Below are positions 1 through 8,141 of a DNA stretch of 8,171 bases, one piece after another. Positions within the stretch are counted from its first letter, which is position 1. Each line of letters opens with the position of its first letter. The stretch comes from Balneolales bacterium. GTDB lineage: Bacteria > Bacteroidota > Rhodothermia > Balneolales > Natronogracilivirgulaceae. The translations under genes were made by a program, and so were the position numbers. Location of the stretch: positions 1 through 8,171 of the forward strand of contig SLHZ01000180.1 in the NCBI GenBank assembly GCA_007135895.1, given 5' to 3'. The notes beneath the pieces are model-generated. The model was not told the origin of the DNA and did not search any database. It saw nothing but the letters and a program-made list of their open reading frames with translations.

Positions 1-3000
1 TTCGTAGAAGATGATCTGGTCAAGCCGTTCTCTCACAACAAAGCCCTGTCGAATCAAACCGGCGCTGAATTCACCCGGGACAGTGATATTGGAATCATTG
101 ACCGATCCGCTCTCATTGACATGGGCATCCTGGAAAGCAAACTCGACTTCTATGGGATTTCCGTCATCATCCATGATAGATGTGTTGTAAACCTTGAAGT
201 TGACATCCATAGCTGGCAAGGGGATGCCCGAATAGGTCGTATCGATGGATCGGCTGAAGCCGACCTCATCAAAGACCACCAGATAATCGGCAGCCCGGGG
301 TGTACCGTCAAGGGCAAAAACGAAAGGATGAAGTTCCGTTTCATATTCCGGGGCCGGTATCCAGGAGGAGCGTTCTGTATTGACGCGCAGCTCCAGTTCA
401 CTGTTGACCAGCGTAAGCCGGAAACCCTCCATGACCGGATTATCTTCCATGTTGAAGTTGGGTGAATCCTTGATCAGGGTGTCACCGGTGGTGATGTTCA
501 GCAGAGAGAAGTCTTTCGTCCGCAACGTATCGGGTACGTCATCACGACCGGAAGGAATCAGGGTATCCTGAAAAACAACCCGGTAGAGATGATCGTCACG
601 TATCTTCTCCGGATCCACAACTTCCACCAGTACCTGTCCGCTGGTCGTTCCGCGGACCGGTGTGGCGAGCGGGTTTTCCGGACTGATGTAGCCGGCCTGG
701 GAGGCCGCCGGTGTGACCACCACCACATTCGGACCGGTATCCACGCTTCCGTCGGGATTGATGCTGATGAAGATCGGTGATTCTGACGGGGCGATATCGT
801 TACGGGCATTACCGAAGGTATAGGCTGTGACAGCGTAGAAATAGCGCCGGCCGTTGACCACATTTTCATCTACATACCTGCGCTGCAGGCCGGTGTTGGA
901 TCCCAGGTAGAACTGCACGCCGTTGATGGCGACCGGATGCAGTCCGGTCCACTCGTTCTGCAGATCGAAGATGGCCAGGGGCTCCCGGAAGACAAGATTA
1001 CCCCGTGCGTCGGTTATATTGAGGATATCGCGAAAAGCGGGATCGGTGGAGCGATACACTTTGTACCCCTGAAAGTTACGGGCATCAGCTTCGCTGTTGT
1101 TGGCCAGTCTTGAAAGATATCGGTCCATATGATTCTCGGATATTTCGTCCCAGTAGAGCGTCACACGGCCATCGCCGGCCACAGCGGTCACATTCGGGGC
1201 CGGAGGCGCTGTGGCGAACTGGTAGTCCGCCTCGTAGGCCTGGAACGCCTGGTCGAGATTGTCGTTGACCCGGGCCCGGTCGTTTTCATAGTTCTGGCTG
1301 TTGGTCTGAGCCACGGTTACAGCCACGGAAAAGCGTTCGATCTGTCCGCGCTGCAGTGGGAAGAGGGAAGAAGTAACCAGGATATCGGTATCATCCCCCG
1401 GCTGGGCCTCCTCAATGAGATTGCCCGGAAGCATCCGACGTGTCCAGAAAGAACCGTCCAAAGCGAAACTGGTCCCCCCCCCAAGGGCTCCGGCCAGCGG
1501 GAAAGTAACCGAAGAAATACCGATCATGTCCGACTCGGCCACGTTGGTTTTGTCGATATTGGGTTCACCGGGGAAGGGTGTGCCTGCTCCCGACGTGGGG
1601 AAGCCGGAGTTTTCTCCGCGGGCGCCGCTGAAGGGAACCCCGTCAAGACCTGTGTCATCAATCATCGGATCCCAGGCCCGGTTGTTGTCGAAATAGTCCT
1701 CGCGGGACTCATCGATCATGGGTGCGGAAGTGTGGTAGTTCCGGAAATAATCATCGAAATAGCCGGGCGGGCGGTATCCTCCGTCCACATGTACGTCATG
1801 AAGAGCCTGCTGATAGTCGTTGATCAGGGTATGGAAGGACTCCTCCTGCGCCATTCGCTCCCGGATCCAGCCGTTGGGGACGATCAGACCGCGCTGCAAG
1901 GTATCGCCCGTCTGATAACCGTCCCACATGTAGTTGATGTAGCGGACCGGCCGTTCGTCAAAGGTGCGGGTAGCCCGGTCGTAGAACTGCTTGGTCAGGT
2001 GCAGCTCCTCGGTTTCGTCTATCAGTCCGTTCAGATTATTATCAAATAAGTCGGAGTTGGTAGCCACAGGGAAAAGATCGTTGGGTCCCAGGTCGGTATC
2101 TTCGGTCAGGTCGATACATCCTGCCGGCAGCTGGATGCTGCGTCCCTGACTCACCACGGTTCCACCGCCGGCCGGATACTCGGTAATCACACGGCTGTGA
2201 TCCTCAAGGATGAGCACCAGGCGATCCCCTTCGCAAGCGCGCCGCGTTCCGAAGTCATTGATCTGGAATTCCGGAATCACTTCATTGAGAACCTCATCGG
2301 CACTGCTGAAAAACCCTCCGTTCGCTTCGAGGAGCGGGCTCAGGAGGTCGGCGTTTTCCGGGTTGTAAAAGCCACTGCCGGGCAGAAAAGTCTCCGAGTC
2401 GCCGTCGTTGTCAATCCCGTCAATCGAGTTGCCCGGTGTCTCCAGAAACTGGATTCCGGCCATACCGACCCGTTCGGCCCCGAAGTGGGTCCGGCCGGTA
2501 CGCGGCTCCAGGTGCGTAAGATAGGAAATAGCCGAGCGCTCATCGAACTCGGGGAGATCGTTGCCACCGCCTCCCACCAGGTCGGCGATCCACAAGGTGA
2601 AGGCCATCCGGTCATAGTCGAACGAGGCGTCGTTGCGGATTTCAAAGATACTGAAGTGCACATCGCTGATCAGGGTTTGCGACCATGCCATGATCCGCGC
2701 ATCGATAATCAGACCCAGTCCGCCCCGGACCTGGTCAGTGTTATCCGGCCGGAATAATCTCCGGTCATCAGTGGGCTCCGAAAAACGGGTATAGAGGTTA
2801 TCACTTGCACGGTAGAAGTACTCCTGGTCGGCGCTGAACTGATCCTTTCCGAAGTATCCGTTCCAGGAGCCACTCCATCCCGGATCGGTGTCATCATCCA
2901 TTTTGTCGGGCCAGAAGGCCGGCCAGGTCTGTGGACGGTCACTCCGGGCATAGAGATCCGGCACACTGGCATTGTAATAACCGGGAACCGGGTTGATGTC

Positions 3001-3396
3001 CCAGCTGCTGCCGTCGGGTGCGGTGCGGCCGTTGGGAGTATTGACGATCGGAAAGCGGGAGGGGGCATCGGGGTGATCCGACTGATTCGTAACTTCAGCT
3101 CCCACAAAGAATGCCACCAATGCAATATAGACGCGGTTGGTGTTTCGGGGAAACTCGAAGGTTACCTCGTCAGCGGCATCCCCGGTCAGCCTTCCACCCC
3201 AACCGAAGTTGTGGTAGGTGGCCCTGAGATTATTGCCGTCAAGGATCATCTTCCGGCGTGCCTCAAAGGCACCCCGCTCGTTGCCGGGCTGGTACTGTCC
3301 ATCTGCCTGCGCATGGACTGTTACCGCACCCGGCCACATCAGAATGGTCAGCAGGAGAACCGGTACCGGTTTCAGAAAAGAGATTTTGGATAGCAT
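1..3396 (-). CDS. Large secreted protein with fibronectin-III-like domain (3' end cut by window)
   Basis: This frame is open from the ATG at 3396 to base 1, with 1132 codons visible and no stop, so the C-terminus is missing. It starts 22 bases after the receptor stop. A signal peptide covers 1-29 (probable cleavage VHA|QA). The N-terminal half has no domain I can name. It is rich in Asp, Asn, Gly, Trp and Tyr, and has two Asp/Asn motifs: 'IDGIDNDGD' near 324-332 and 'FDNNLNGLIDE' near 451-461. I found only two cysteines, C388 and C427, which could pair. A fibronectin-III-like domain spans about 728-870: 'PPAPNVTAV', then 'GDGRVTLYWDE', then 'GYKVYRSTDP' at 777-786, ending 'RRYFYAVTAYTFGN'. 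Beta-rich sequence follows, with repeated 'DTL' motifs and 'PVMEGFRLTL'. Proteins of this build occur in Rhodothermota, Balneolota and relatives, often with a type IX sorting domain at the end; that part would lie outside the window. A role as surface partner of the receptor is inferred from gene order. No Shine-Dalgarno sequence precedes the start. Confidence 0.9.
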   Translation of the reverse strand, partial: MLSKISFLKPVPVLLLTILMWPGAVTVHAQADGQYQPGNERGAFEARRKMILDGNNLRATYHNFGWGGRLTGDAADEVTFEFPRNTNRVYIALVAFFVGAEVTNQSDHPDAPSRFPIVNTPNGRTAPDGSSWDINPVPGYYNASVPDLYARSDRPQTWPAFWPDKMDDDTDPGWSGSWNGYFGKDQFSADQEYFYRASDNLYTRFSEPTDDRRLFRPDNTDQVRGGLGLIIDARIMAWSQTLISDVHFSIFEIRNDASFDYDRMAFTLWIADLVGGGGNDLPEFDERSAISYLTHLEPRTGRTHFGAERVGMAGIQFLETPGNSIDGIDNDGDSETFLPGSGFYNPENADLLSPLLEANGGFFSSADEVLNEVIPEFQINDFGTRRACEGDRLVLILEDHSRVITEYPAGGGTVVSQGRSIQLPAGCIDLTEDTDLGPNDLFPVATNSDLFDNNLNGLIDETEELHLTKQFYDRATRTFDERPVRYINYMWDGYQTGDTLQRGLIVPNGWIRERMAQEESFHTLINDYQQALHDVHVDGGYRPPGYFDDYFRNYHTSAPMIDESREDYFDNNRAWDPMIDDTGLDGVPFSGARGENSGFPTSGAGTPFPGEPNIDKTNVAESDMIGISSVTFPLAGALGGGTSFALDGSFWTRRMLPGNLIEEAQPGDDTDILVTSSLFPLQRGQIERFSVAVTVAQTNSQNYENDRARVNDNLDQAFQAYEADYQFATAPPAPNVTAVAGDGRVTLYWDEISENHMDRYLSRLANNSEADARNFQGYKVYRSTDPAFRDILNITDARGNLVFREPLAIFDLQNEWTGLHPVAINGVQFYLGSNTGLQRRYVDENVVNGRRYFYAVTAYTFGNARNDIAPSESPIFISINPDGSVDTGPNVVVVTPAASQAGYISPENPLATPVRGTTSGQVLVEVVDPEKIRDDHLYRVVFQDTLIPSGRDDVPDTLRTKDFSLLNITTGDTLIKDSPNFNMEDNPVMEGFRLTLVNSELELRVNTERSSWIPAPEYETELHPFVFALDGTPRAADYLVVFDEVGFSRSIDTTYSGIPLPAMDVNFKVYNTSIMDDDGNPIEVEFAFQDAHVNESGSVNDSNITVPGEFSAGLIRQGFVVRERLDQIIFYE
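1474..1482 (-). repeat. G9 homopolymer inside the large secreted protein gene
   Basis: Nine consecutive C on the plus strand are nine G on the coding strand. They are read exactly as three GGG codons (Gly639-641). The frame is intact here. Runs of eight or more G in surface-protein genes are known slippage sites for phase variation in other bacteria; whether this one varies is unknown. It is the longest G/C run I saw in the window. Confidence 0.85.
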
Positions 3397-3418
3397 GGAT
3401 TCGGGTTATGAGCGTTTT

Positions 3419-6271
3419 TCAAAAAGAGATTTCAATTCCGAACTGAACTCGTCTCGGTTCGGTGTAATGGAATGGGTTGTCATAGTAGCCCGGGTCCACC
3501 TGCGGTGACCGGTTTTCCGGCAGCGGGGCCTCGGGTACTCCGGAGTCGGAATAGACGTAGTTGACGTTCCGGGTATCGAGCAGGTTGTAAATGTTGAAGG
3601 TAGCCCTCACATTGGAGCTGCCCAGGTTTACCCCGTAATAGAAATTCAGGTCCAGAGTGATGTTCGTGGGTTTACGGAGACTGTTTCGCTCAATGTAGTT
3701 GAGAGAATTGATTCCCGTGCGGGTGGAGTATGTGGCACTGGCCGTATAGGGTTCCCCGGTCTGGAAGCGACCGATTAGGCTGGCACCAAGATTGTTGTAG
3801 GCGAAAAAGGCAGTGGCGTTGAGCTGATGACGCCTGTCCCAGTCCAGCGGCTGCAGCATTTGGGTAAGAGGTGCCCCGGTCGTATCACCACGGGCCACTG
3901 CCGCATTGAATTCGGCCTGGGGATCCGAGTTGGTTCCGTCGGCCATCATGAAGGTATAGTCGAAGATCATGCTCAGGTGCTGTCCCAGCTGCTGGTTGAG
4001 CGTGGCCGTGATACCCTTGATATTGGCATAGTCACGATTGACCCAGGTGCCGTACCGGACACCCGGATTGTACGTCACTTCGGTCGGACCCGATGAGATC
4101 CAGTCACGGATATCACGATAAAAGCCGCTTAGTTCAAGCACCGTACCCGGTATGAGCTGCTGCTGAAGGCCCAGCTCGTACTGGATGGTCTGCTGAGGCT
4201 TCAGATCCGGGTTGCCGTACACTCCAAAGATGCCGGATGTCTGGGGCATGACGATGCGGTCCCCGTTGTAAAGCCTTGAATACTCGGGGATCTGCAGGAA
4301 GTAACCGTAAGAGAAGTGAATAACACCTGTTTCACTGATGGGATAGGCCACACCAAGGCGCGGACTCAGCTGGAACTTGGGACTGGCGGATTTCCAGAAA
4401 TCATCATGACGATCGGAATCAAGCTTGAACAGATCCGGATCCCTCGGATCGGCCGGAACCCTTCCATTGGGTTCAAAGTACTCGAATCGCAGTCCGGCGT
4501 TGATAACCAGGTTTTCGAACTCAATACGATCCTGAATAAAAGCGCTCACCAGCCAGGGCCTCCGGGTGTAATGCTCACGCTCACGTCCGTCACGTACCGG
4601 AATCCCCAGCTCATCGGTATCGGGTAGGGGAATAATACCGGGGCCTACCGGCTGCAGGCTGAAGGCATCGCGTTTTACCACATCCTGCTGAAACTCGAGT
4701 CCCGCTTTAATCTGGTGGACACGGTTGAGCTGACTGGTGATATCACCTTTGAGGATATAGGTCCTGGTGATACGCTCCTCATAACCGTTATCGGTTCCGA
4801 CAATACTGAACCGGCCGGAAGCTCCGGTATACTCCGAAGGCAGTTCGTCACCGAGGCGTGTATAATTGAAATACCGCGGATCATTCAGATCGGAAAACAG
4901 GCTCCGCTCAAAATGGCTGTAGCGCATGGCGGCATTGAAGTTCATGAAGGTGTTCCTGCTGGGTGTGACGGTGAGCCGGAGGTTGTTGTAATAGCGGGTC
5001 CGGTCAAACGAGGGCACCCCCCCGGGAACAAACCGGTTCGTATGTCCGCCGCCGGAATCTCCCCCCTCTACGGAATAGTTCCCGATCAGGTTGAGGCGAA
5101 CCCCCTGCACGACATTCCACTGCAGGTTGTACTGTCCCGTGAAAGACTCGAACTGCTGGAGCGAGACGAGGGAACTGTCCCGGATACCGGAATCGGTGTA
5201 GTAGATCCATTGATCATCCTCACCGATGATGGTAATCCAGGGTTTGTCTGCATCAATCAGGGTACCATAGCGGTTGACCGGGTCGTCCACAGGAACTCTT
5301 GGATAGACCGGTCGCCCGAAATCATCTATTCCGGGCAGCATGGGGCCGTACGGAGCATAGATGTTCCGGCCATGTAACCAGCCGTCGGTGCTGAAGTAGC
5401 GGCCGCTGACAAAGAACGTGAGCCGGTCACGTATAACAGGACCGGCCAGACTGAGTTCGAAGTTGTACTGGTTGTCCGGCCTCATATCGGTGACACGGCG
5501 GGCAGTACCATCATAGAGATGCTGGTCGGCCGACAGATAGTCTCCCGCCCAGGTCCGGAACGAACCCTGGAAGTTGTTGGTGCTAGCCCGGGTGGACACG
5601 GTGATGATACCGGACATGGCCTGGCCGTATTCGGCACTATAGGCTCCGGATACGACCTGGAGTTCTTCGATGTTCTGATTCTCGATCCGGATGCCGAGGC
5701 TCCGGTCAAAGTCGTCGGTTACCCGGATACCGTCAACGATATAGGCTACTTCTGTGGCCCGGCCTCCACGGATATGGATTTGACTACTGCTGCTTCGGGG
5801 GACACCGGCCTGCAGATTCAGCACATCACCCAGTTCCTGCACGGGCATGGCCTCAATCTGGTCGCGGGACACCCGGGCCTCGGAGCTGGTCCGGTCACGT
5901 GTGACCACCGGCCGCTCGGCCGTGAAGACCAACTCTTCGCCTTCAAAGATATCCTCGCGCATGACGATATCAATATTGGTCCGAAGATCGGTCTGTACGC
6001 GGACATCCTGGATGATCTGTGTCTGGTAGCCGATGTAACGTACCACCAGCGTGTAGGTGCCCGGGCGCACATTGAGGATACGGTATTCGCCGTTCAGGTC
6101 GGTAGAAGCACCAATGGTGGTTCCTTCGATAATGACGTTCACGCCGATGAGCGGCTCTCCGAACTCCTCATCGGTGACGGTTCCGGTAATAAAGCCGGAT
6201 TGTGCGGACAGGGTGGCTGCTGAAAAAAACAGGATCACCAGGGTGGCAAGGATTGTTTTCAAAGGATTCAT
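3419..6271 (-). CDS. TonB-dependent outer-membrane receptor with carboxypeptidase-regulatory-like N-terminal domain
   Basis: This 950-residue outer-membrane beta-barrel should import a bulky substrate using TonB energy. A signal peptide covers 1-23 (probable cleavage LSA|QS). A CarboxypepD_reg-like beta-sandwich spans about 27-105: 'GTVTDEEFGEPLIGVNV' at 30-46 and 'GEYRILNVRPGTYTL' at 61-75. A probable TonB box follows ('EELVFTAERP', 112-121). The plug spans about 130-230, with 'IHIRGGRATEVAYIVDGI' at 165-182 and 'YSAEYGQAMSGII' at 211-223. The rest is barrel, including 'SPRLGVAYPI' near 636 and 'GNPDLKP' near 686, and it ends in Phe ('GIEISF'), the usual C-terminal signal for barrel assembly. 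The plug motif is of the 'YSAEYG..SGII' type, not the SusC/RagA 'LYGSRAANGVI' type, and there is no SusD gene next to it. It starts 8 bases after the isomerase gene, with no Shine-Dalgarno sequence, and is probably co-transcribed with it. The family is secure; the substrate cannot be read from sequence, though the upstream LacI-type operator hints at a sugar-related compound. Confidence 0.95.
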   Translation of the reverse strand: MNPLKTILATLVILFFSAATLSAQSGFITGTVTDEEFGEPLIGVNVIIEGTTIGASTDLNGEYRILNVRPGTYTLVVRYIGYQTQIIQDVRVQTDLRTNIDIVMREDIFEGEELVFTAERPVVTRDRTSSEARVSRDQIEAMPVQELGDVLNLQAGVPRSSSSQIHIRGGRATEVAYIVDGIRVTDDFDRSLGIRIENQNIEELQVVSGAYSAEYGQAMSGIITVSTRASTNNFQGSFRTWAGDYLSADQHLYDGTARRVTDMRPDNQYNFELSLAGPVIRDRLTFFVSGRYFSTDGWLHGRNIYAPYGPMLPGIDDFGRPVYPRVPVDDPVNRYGTLIDADKPWITIIGEDDQWIYYTDSGIRDSSLVSLQQFESFTGQYNLQWNVVQGVRLNLIGNYSVEGGDSGGGHTNRFVPGGVPSFDRTRYYNNLRLTVTPSRNTFMNFNAAMRYSHFERSLFSDLNDPRYFNYTRLGDELPSEYTGASGRFSIVGTDNGYEERITRTYILKGDITSQLNRVHQIKAGLEFQQDVVKRDAFSLQPVGPGIIPLPDTDELGIPVRDGREREHYTRRPWLVSAFIQDRIEFENLVINAGLRFEYFEPNGRVPADPRDPDLFKLDSDRHDDFWKSASPKFQLSPRLGVAYPISETGVIHFSYGYFLQIPEYSRLYNGDRIVMPQTSGIFGVYGNPDLKPQQTIQYELGLQQQLIPGTVLELSGFYRDIRDWISSGPTEVTYNPGVRYGTWVNRDYANIKGITATLNQQLGQHLSMIFDYTFMMADGTNSDPQAEFNAAVARGDTTGAPLTQMLQPLDWDRRHQLNATAFFAYNNLGASLIGRFQTGEPYTASATYSTRTGINSLNYIERNSLRKPTNITLDLNFYYGVNLGSSNVRATFNIYNLLDTRNVNYVYSDSGVPEAPLPENRSPQVDPGYYDNPFHYTEPRRVQFGIEISF
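5017..5066 (-). repeat. Paired G7 and G6 runs in the receptor gene
   Basis: On the coding strand a G6 run (5066-5061, codons for Gly403-Gly404) and a G7 run (5023-5017, Gly417-Gly418-Val419) lie within 50 bases. They fall in a Gly-rich part of the barrel ('EGGDSGGGHTNR' then 'VPGGVPS') that is probably an extracellular loop. Both are in frame. They are shorter than typical phase-variable tracts, so slippage is only a weak possibility. Confidence 0.7.
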
Positions 6272-6279
6272 CGCAGTTT

Positions 6280-8028
6280 CTATAGTTGAAGCCGGATTTC
6301 ATTGATTCGGTTATAATAGACCCTTGCATCGTGACGTTCAAGGGTTTCTGAGACCAGCCGGTTGCGCTCTTCCATGACATGGGCGCCGGCCAGCTGCTCG
6401 CGGATATGCGGAAGGGCCTCTTCGTAGCTCATGGGACGGGCTTCACGCACTCCCAGGCATTTGAAGAGGAAAATCACATCACTGGCCATCTCAAAAGGTC
6501 CGGCAATATCACCGGGCTGTATCCGGGACAGAGCCGGTGATATGGAGCCGAAATGGGTGACGGGGGTGAAACCGATCTCCCCTCCGGCCAGTTTGGCCTC
6601 TTCATCAAACCCGTAGGTATGGAGCACCTGCAGGAAATCAGCACCCTCTTCCAGCTTATGGAGTGCTTTCTCTGCCGTATCCATATCACGGACCGCCAGT
6701 TCGGCCAGGTTGACTTCCCTGGGGTGGATATAGACGTCGGGGTGTTGCAGGAACTCCCGGCGCTTATCCTCTTCCGCCATGACGGCATTCTCCCGCAGGC
6801 TCTGATTGAGCCTTCTGCTCAAGTAGTTCTGAAAAGTATTCCCGACCGACCGGGCAATCAGGTCTTCATAGTAGGCAGGACCGGTCAGATACTGGTGCAT
6901 GGCATAGGTCCGGTAAGCGATGGCTTCGGCCAGGTTCCGGAACGCACCGGCTGAACGGACAGGATCCCGGGCTTCCTGAGGTGTATACCACGTTTCAAGC
7001 AGAAACATGGCGACATTCAATTCGAAGCCGTCATGAAGGGCGAGGGGTTTATGGTGCCACGACTCGGGAACCATGTGGAAGAGGTGGTCCGACTCTATAC
7101 CGGGCTCCGGAGTCCTGTCCAGATGACCTTCCACCCTGTCCCACAGTTCGGCCAGCAGTGCTTCGTCGAATTCAAAACCATCGATGACCCGGTCCATGTC
7201 AGCGCGGCGTTCCAGCTCGGTCTGCTGACGGATCGCCAGTTCACGGATGCGGTTTTTCTTTTCCGCGAACTGATATTCTGTAATGATCGGCGTGGTGATG
7301 CGGTCGGTCACCTTGATGATGCTGAAGCCGCGACTGGTTCGAACCGGTTCGGAAATCGCACCGACGGGCAGTGAAAAAGCGACGGATTCAAAACCGACAT
7401 CCATTTCGTCCACCGTGAAATAACCCAGGTCGCCGCCGGTGTCGCGCAGGGAAGGAGCCTCGAAAATACGGGCGGCAAGATCTTCAAATGAGGCCCCGGC
7501 TGTGACCAGAGCATGAAGGGAGTCGGCCACATGCCGATCGGGAGCATAGAGATGAGAAGCCCGGACATGGGTATTGTACTTCAGGAAGAGTTCCCTCAGG
7601 TCTTCTTCGGTCACATCCACGCGTGTTTCGATCATGGAGCGCTTGAACTCATCCATTACGACCTGACGGTATATCAGGTTTTTACGGTAAAGACCTTCAT
7701 AGTCACTGTCCCACCCCATATCAATACCATACTGAACCGCCCCGTAAAAATGGACGCGCTGGTCGAGGATCTCCCTTAACACCGTCGAAGTAACCTGAAG
7801 GGCGCGTCCCGATCGTTCGTAAATATGGCGGAAAGCACCGAGAAACTCCTCATCGGTCACCTCGTGCTGGCCGATCCGGGCCATGACATTCGGGTCGGAT
7901 TCAACCCTGTTTTCGGACTTGTCTGCGCTGCAGGCCATGAGAAGGAAGATGAAACCTGCTGCAATCGCCGGGAAACGGGATATTGCTTCTGTGGCTTGCC
8001 CTTTATAAGAGGTCCGGAAAAATAACAT
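6280..8028 (-). CDS. Lipoprotein peptidyl-prolyl isomerase/chaperone with two parvulin domains (SurA/PrsA-like)
   Basis: This is probably an envelope foldase that assists exported or outer-membrane proteins by prolyl isomerisation and chaperoning. The 582-residue product has a lipoprotein signal with lipobox L30-M-A-C33 after a hydrophobic run, so it should be lipid-anchored at C33. Residues 44-154 are a helical N-terminal segment like that of SurA. A good PPIC domain spans about 155-242: 'RASHLY' at 156-161, 'GGDLGYF' at 198-204, 'ISEPV' at 225-229 and 'GFSIIKV' at 234-240. A linker of about 190 mostly helical residues follows. A second, more diverged PPIC domain spans about 434-528: 'AGGEIGF' at 481-487 and 'QPGDIAGPF' at 504-512. 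SurA of E. coli has about 428 residues, so this protein is longer and, unlike SurA, is lipidated. The ATG at 8028 is the only start that keeps the signal; an in-frame TGA lies 54 bases upstream. The gene ends 8 bases before the receptor start, which suggests a dedicated chaperone for its neighbours. The fold is secure; the client is inferred. Confidence 0.93.
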   Translation of the reverse strand: MLFFRTSYKGQATEAISRFPAIAAGFIFLLMACSADKSENRVESDPNVMARIGQHEVTDEEFLGAFRHIYERSGRALQVTSTVLREILDQRVHFYGAVQYGIDMGWDSDYEGLYRKNLIYRQVVMDEFKRSMIETRVDVTEEDLRELFLKYNTHVRASHLYAPDRHVADSLHALVTAGASFEDLAARIFEAPSLRDTGGDLGYFTVDEMDVGFESVAFSLPVGAISEPVRTSRGFSIIKVTDRITTPIITEYQFAEKKNRIRELAIRQQTELERRADMDRVIDGFEFDEALLAELWDRVEGHLDRTPEPGIESDHLFHMVPESWHHKPLALHDGFELNVAMFLLETWYTPQEARDPVRSAGAFRNLAEAIAYRTYAMHQYLTGPAYYEDLIARSVGNTFQNYLSRRLNQSLRENAVMAEEDKRREFLQHPDVYIHPREVNLAELAVRDMDTAEKALHKLEEGADFLQVLHTYGFDEEAKLAGGEIGFTPVTHFGSISPALSRIQPGDIAGPFEMASDVIFLFKCLGVREARPMSYEEALPHIREQLAGAHVMEERNRLVSETLERHDARVYYNRINEIRLQL

Positions 8029-8141
8029 GTATTTGAAAAAAAACGCTTTTTGGTTTTCTTTCGCTCCAATGTCCCTGTCTCAAAGGTCCGGCAAACCTGT
8101 CATTGACGGCACCATGACCCCTGCAGCGAAATTTGCAGTTA
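8029..8141 (-). other. Leader region upstream of the lipoprotein gene
   Basis: This stretch lies between the presumed transcript start and the first gene. No Shine-Dalgarno sequence precedes the ATG at 8028; the last bases before it are a T-run followed by CAAATAC. Low AT content at the start codon would be unusual for SD-less initiation, and here the region is AT-rich, as expected. An A8 tract and a T5 tract (8036-8051) flank a CGC, but that A/T-only stem would be weak. I see no riboswitch or attenuator architecture. Confidence 0.4.

Noticed and set aside
1129..2049. Plus-strand open frame of 306 codons
   Set aside because: It lies wholly antisense to the large secreted protein gene. Its product is low in recognisable structure, has no signal or domain, and looks like a by-product of GC-rich codon use on the other strand.
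3397..3418. Gap between receptor and large protein as a possible promoter or terminator
   Set aside because: Twenty-two bases leave no room for either. No hairpin followed by a T-run is present, so read-through transcription is the simpler view.
5519..6223. Plus-strand open frame of 234 codons, and a similar one at 4715-5377 (220 codons)
   Set aside because: Both are antisense to well-supported TonB receptor sequence with clear domain motifs, and neither product shows any family features.
8036..8051. A8-CGC-T5 stem just upstream of the first gene
   Set aside because: The stem has only A/T pairs with a 3-base loop, so it is too weak for a terminator, and it would sit at the start of the operon. 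More likely it is an AT-rich initiation region.
8080..8115. Short upstream frame on the minus strand, ATG to TGA, 11 residues (MVPSMTGLPDL)
   Set aside because: It is in the same frame as the lipoprotein gene, but it has no ribosome-binding site and no attenuator-like codon run. A frame this short is expected by chance.
8099..8118. GTCAT...ATGAC inverted repeat in the leader
   Set aside because: It has only five base pairs around a 10-base loop and no conserved RNA features; chance is a sufficient explanation.
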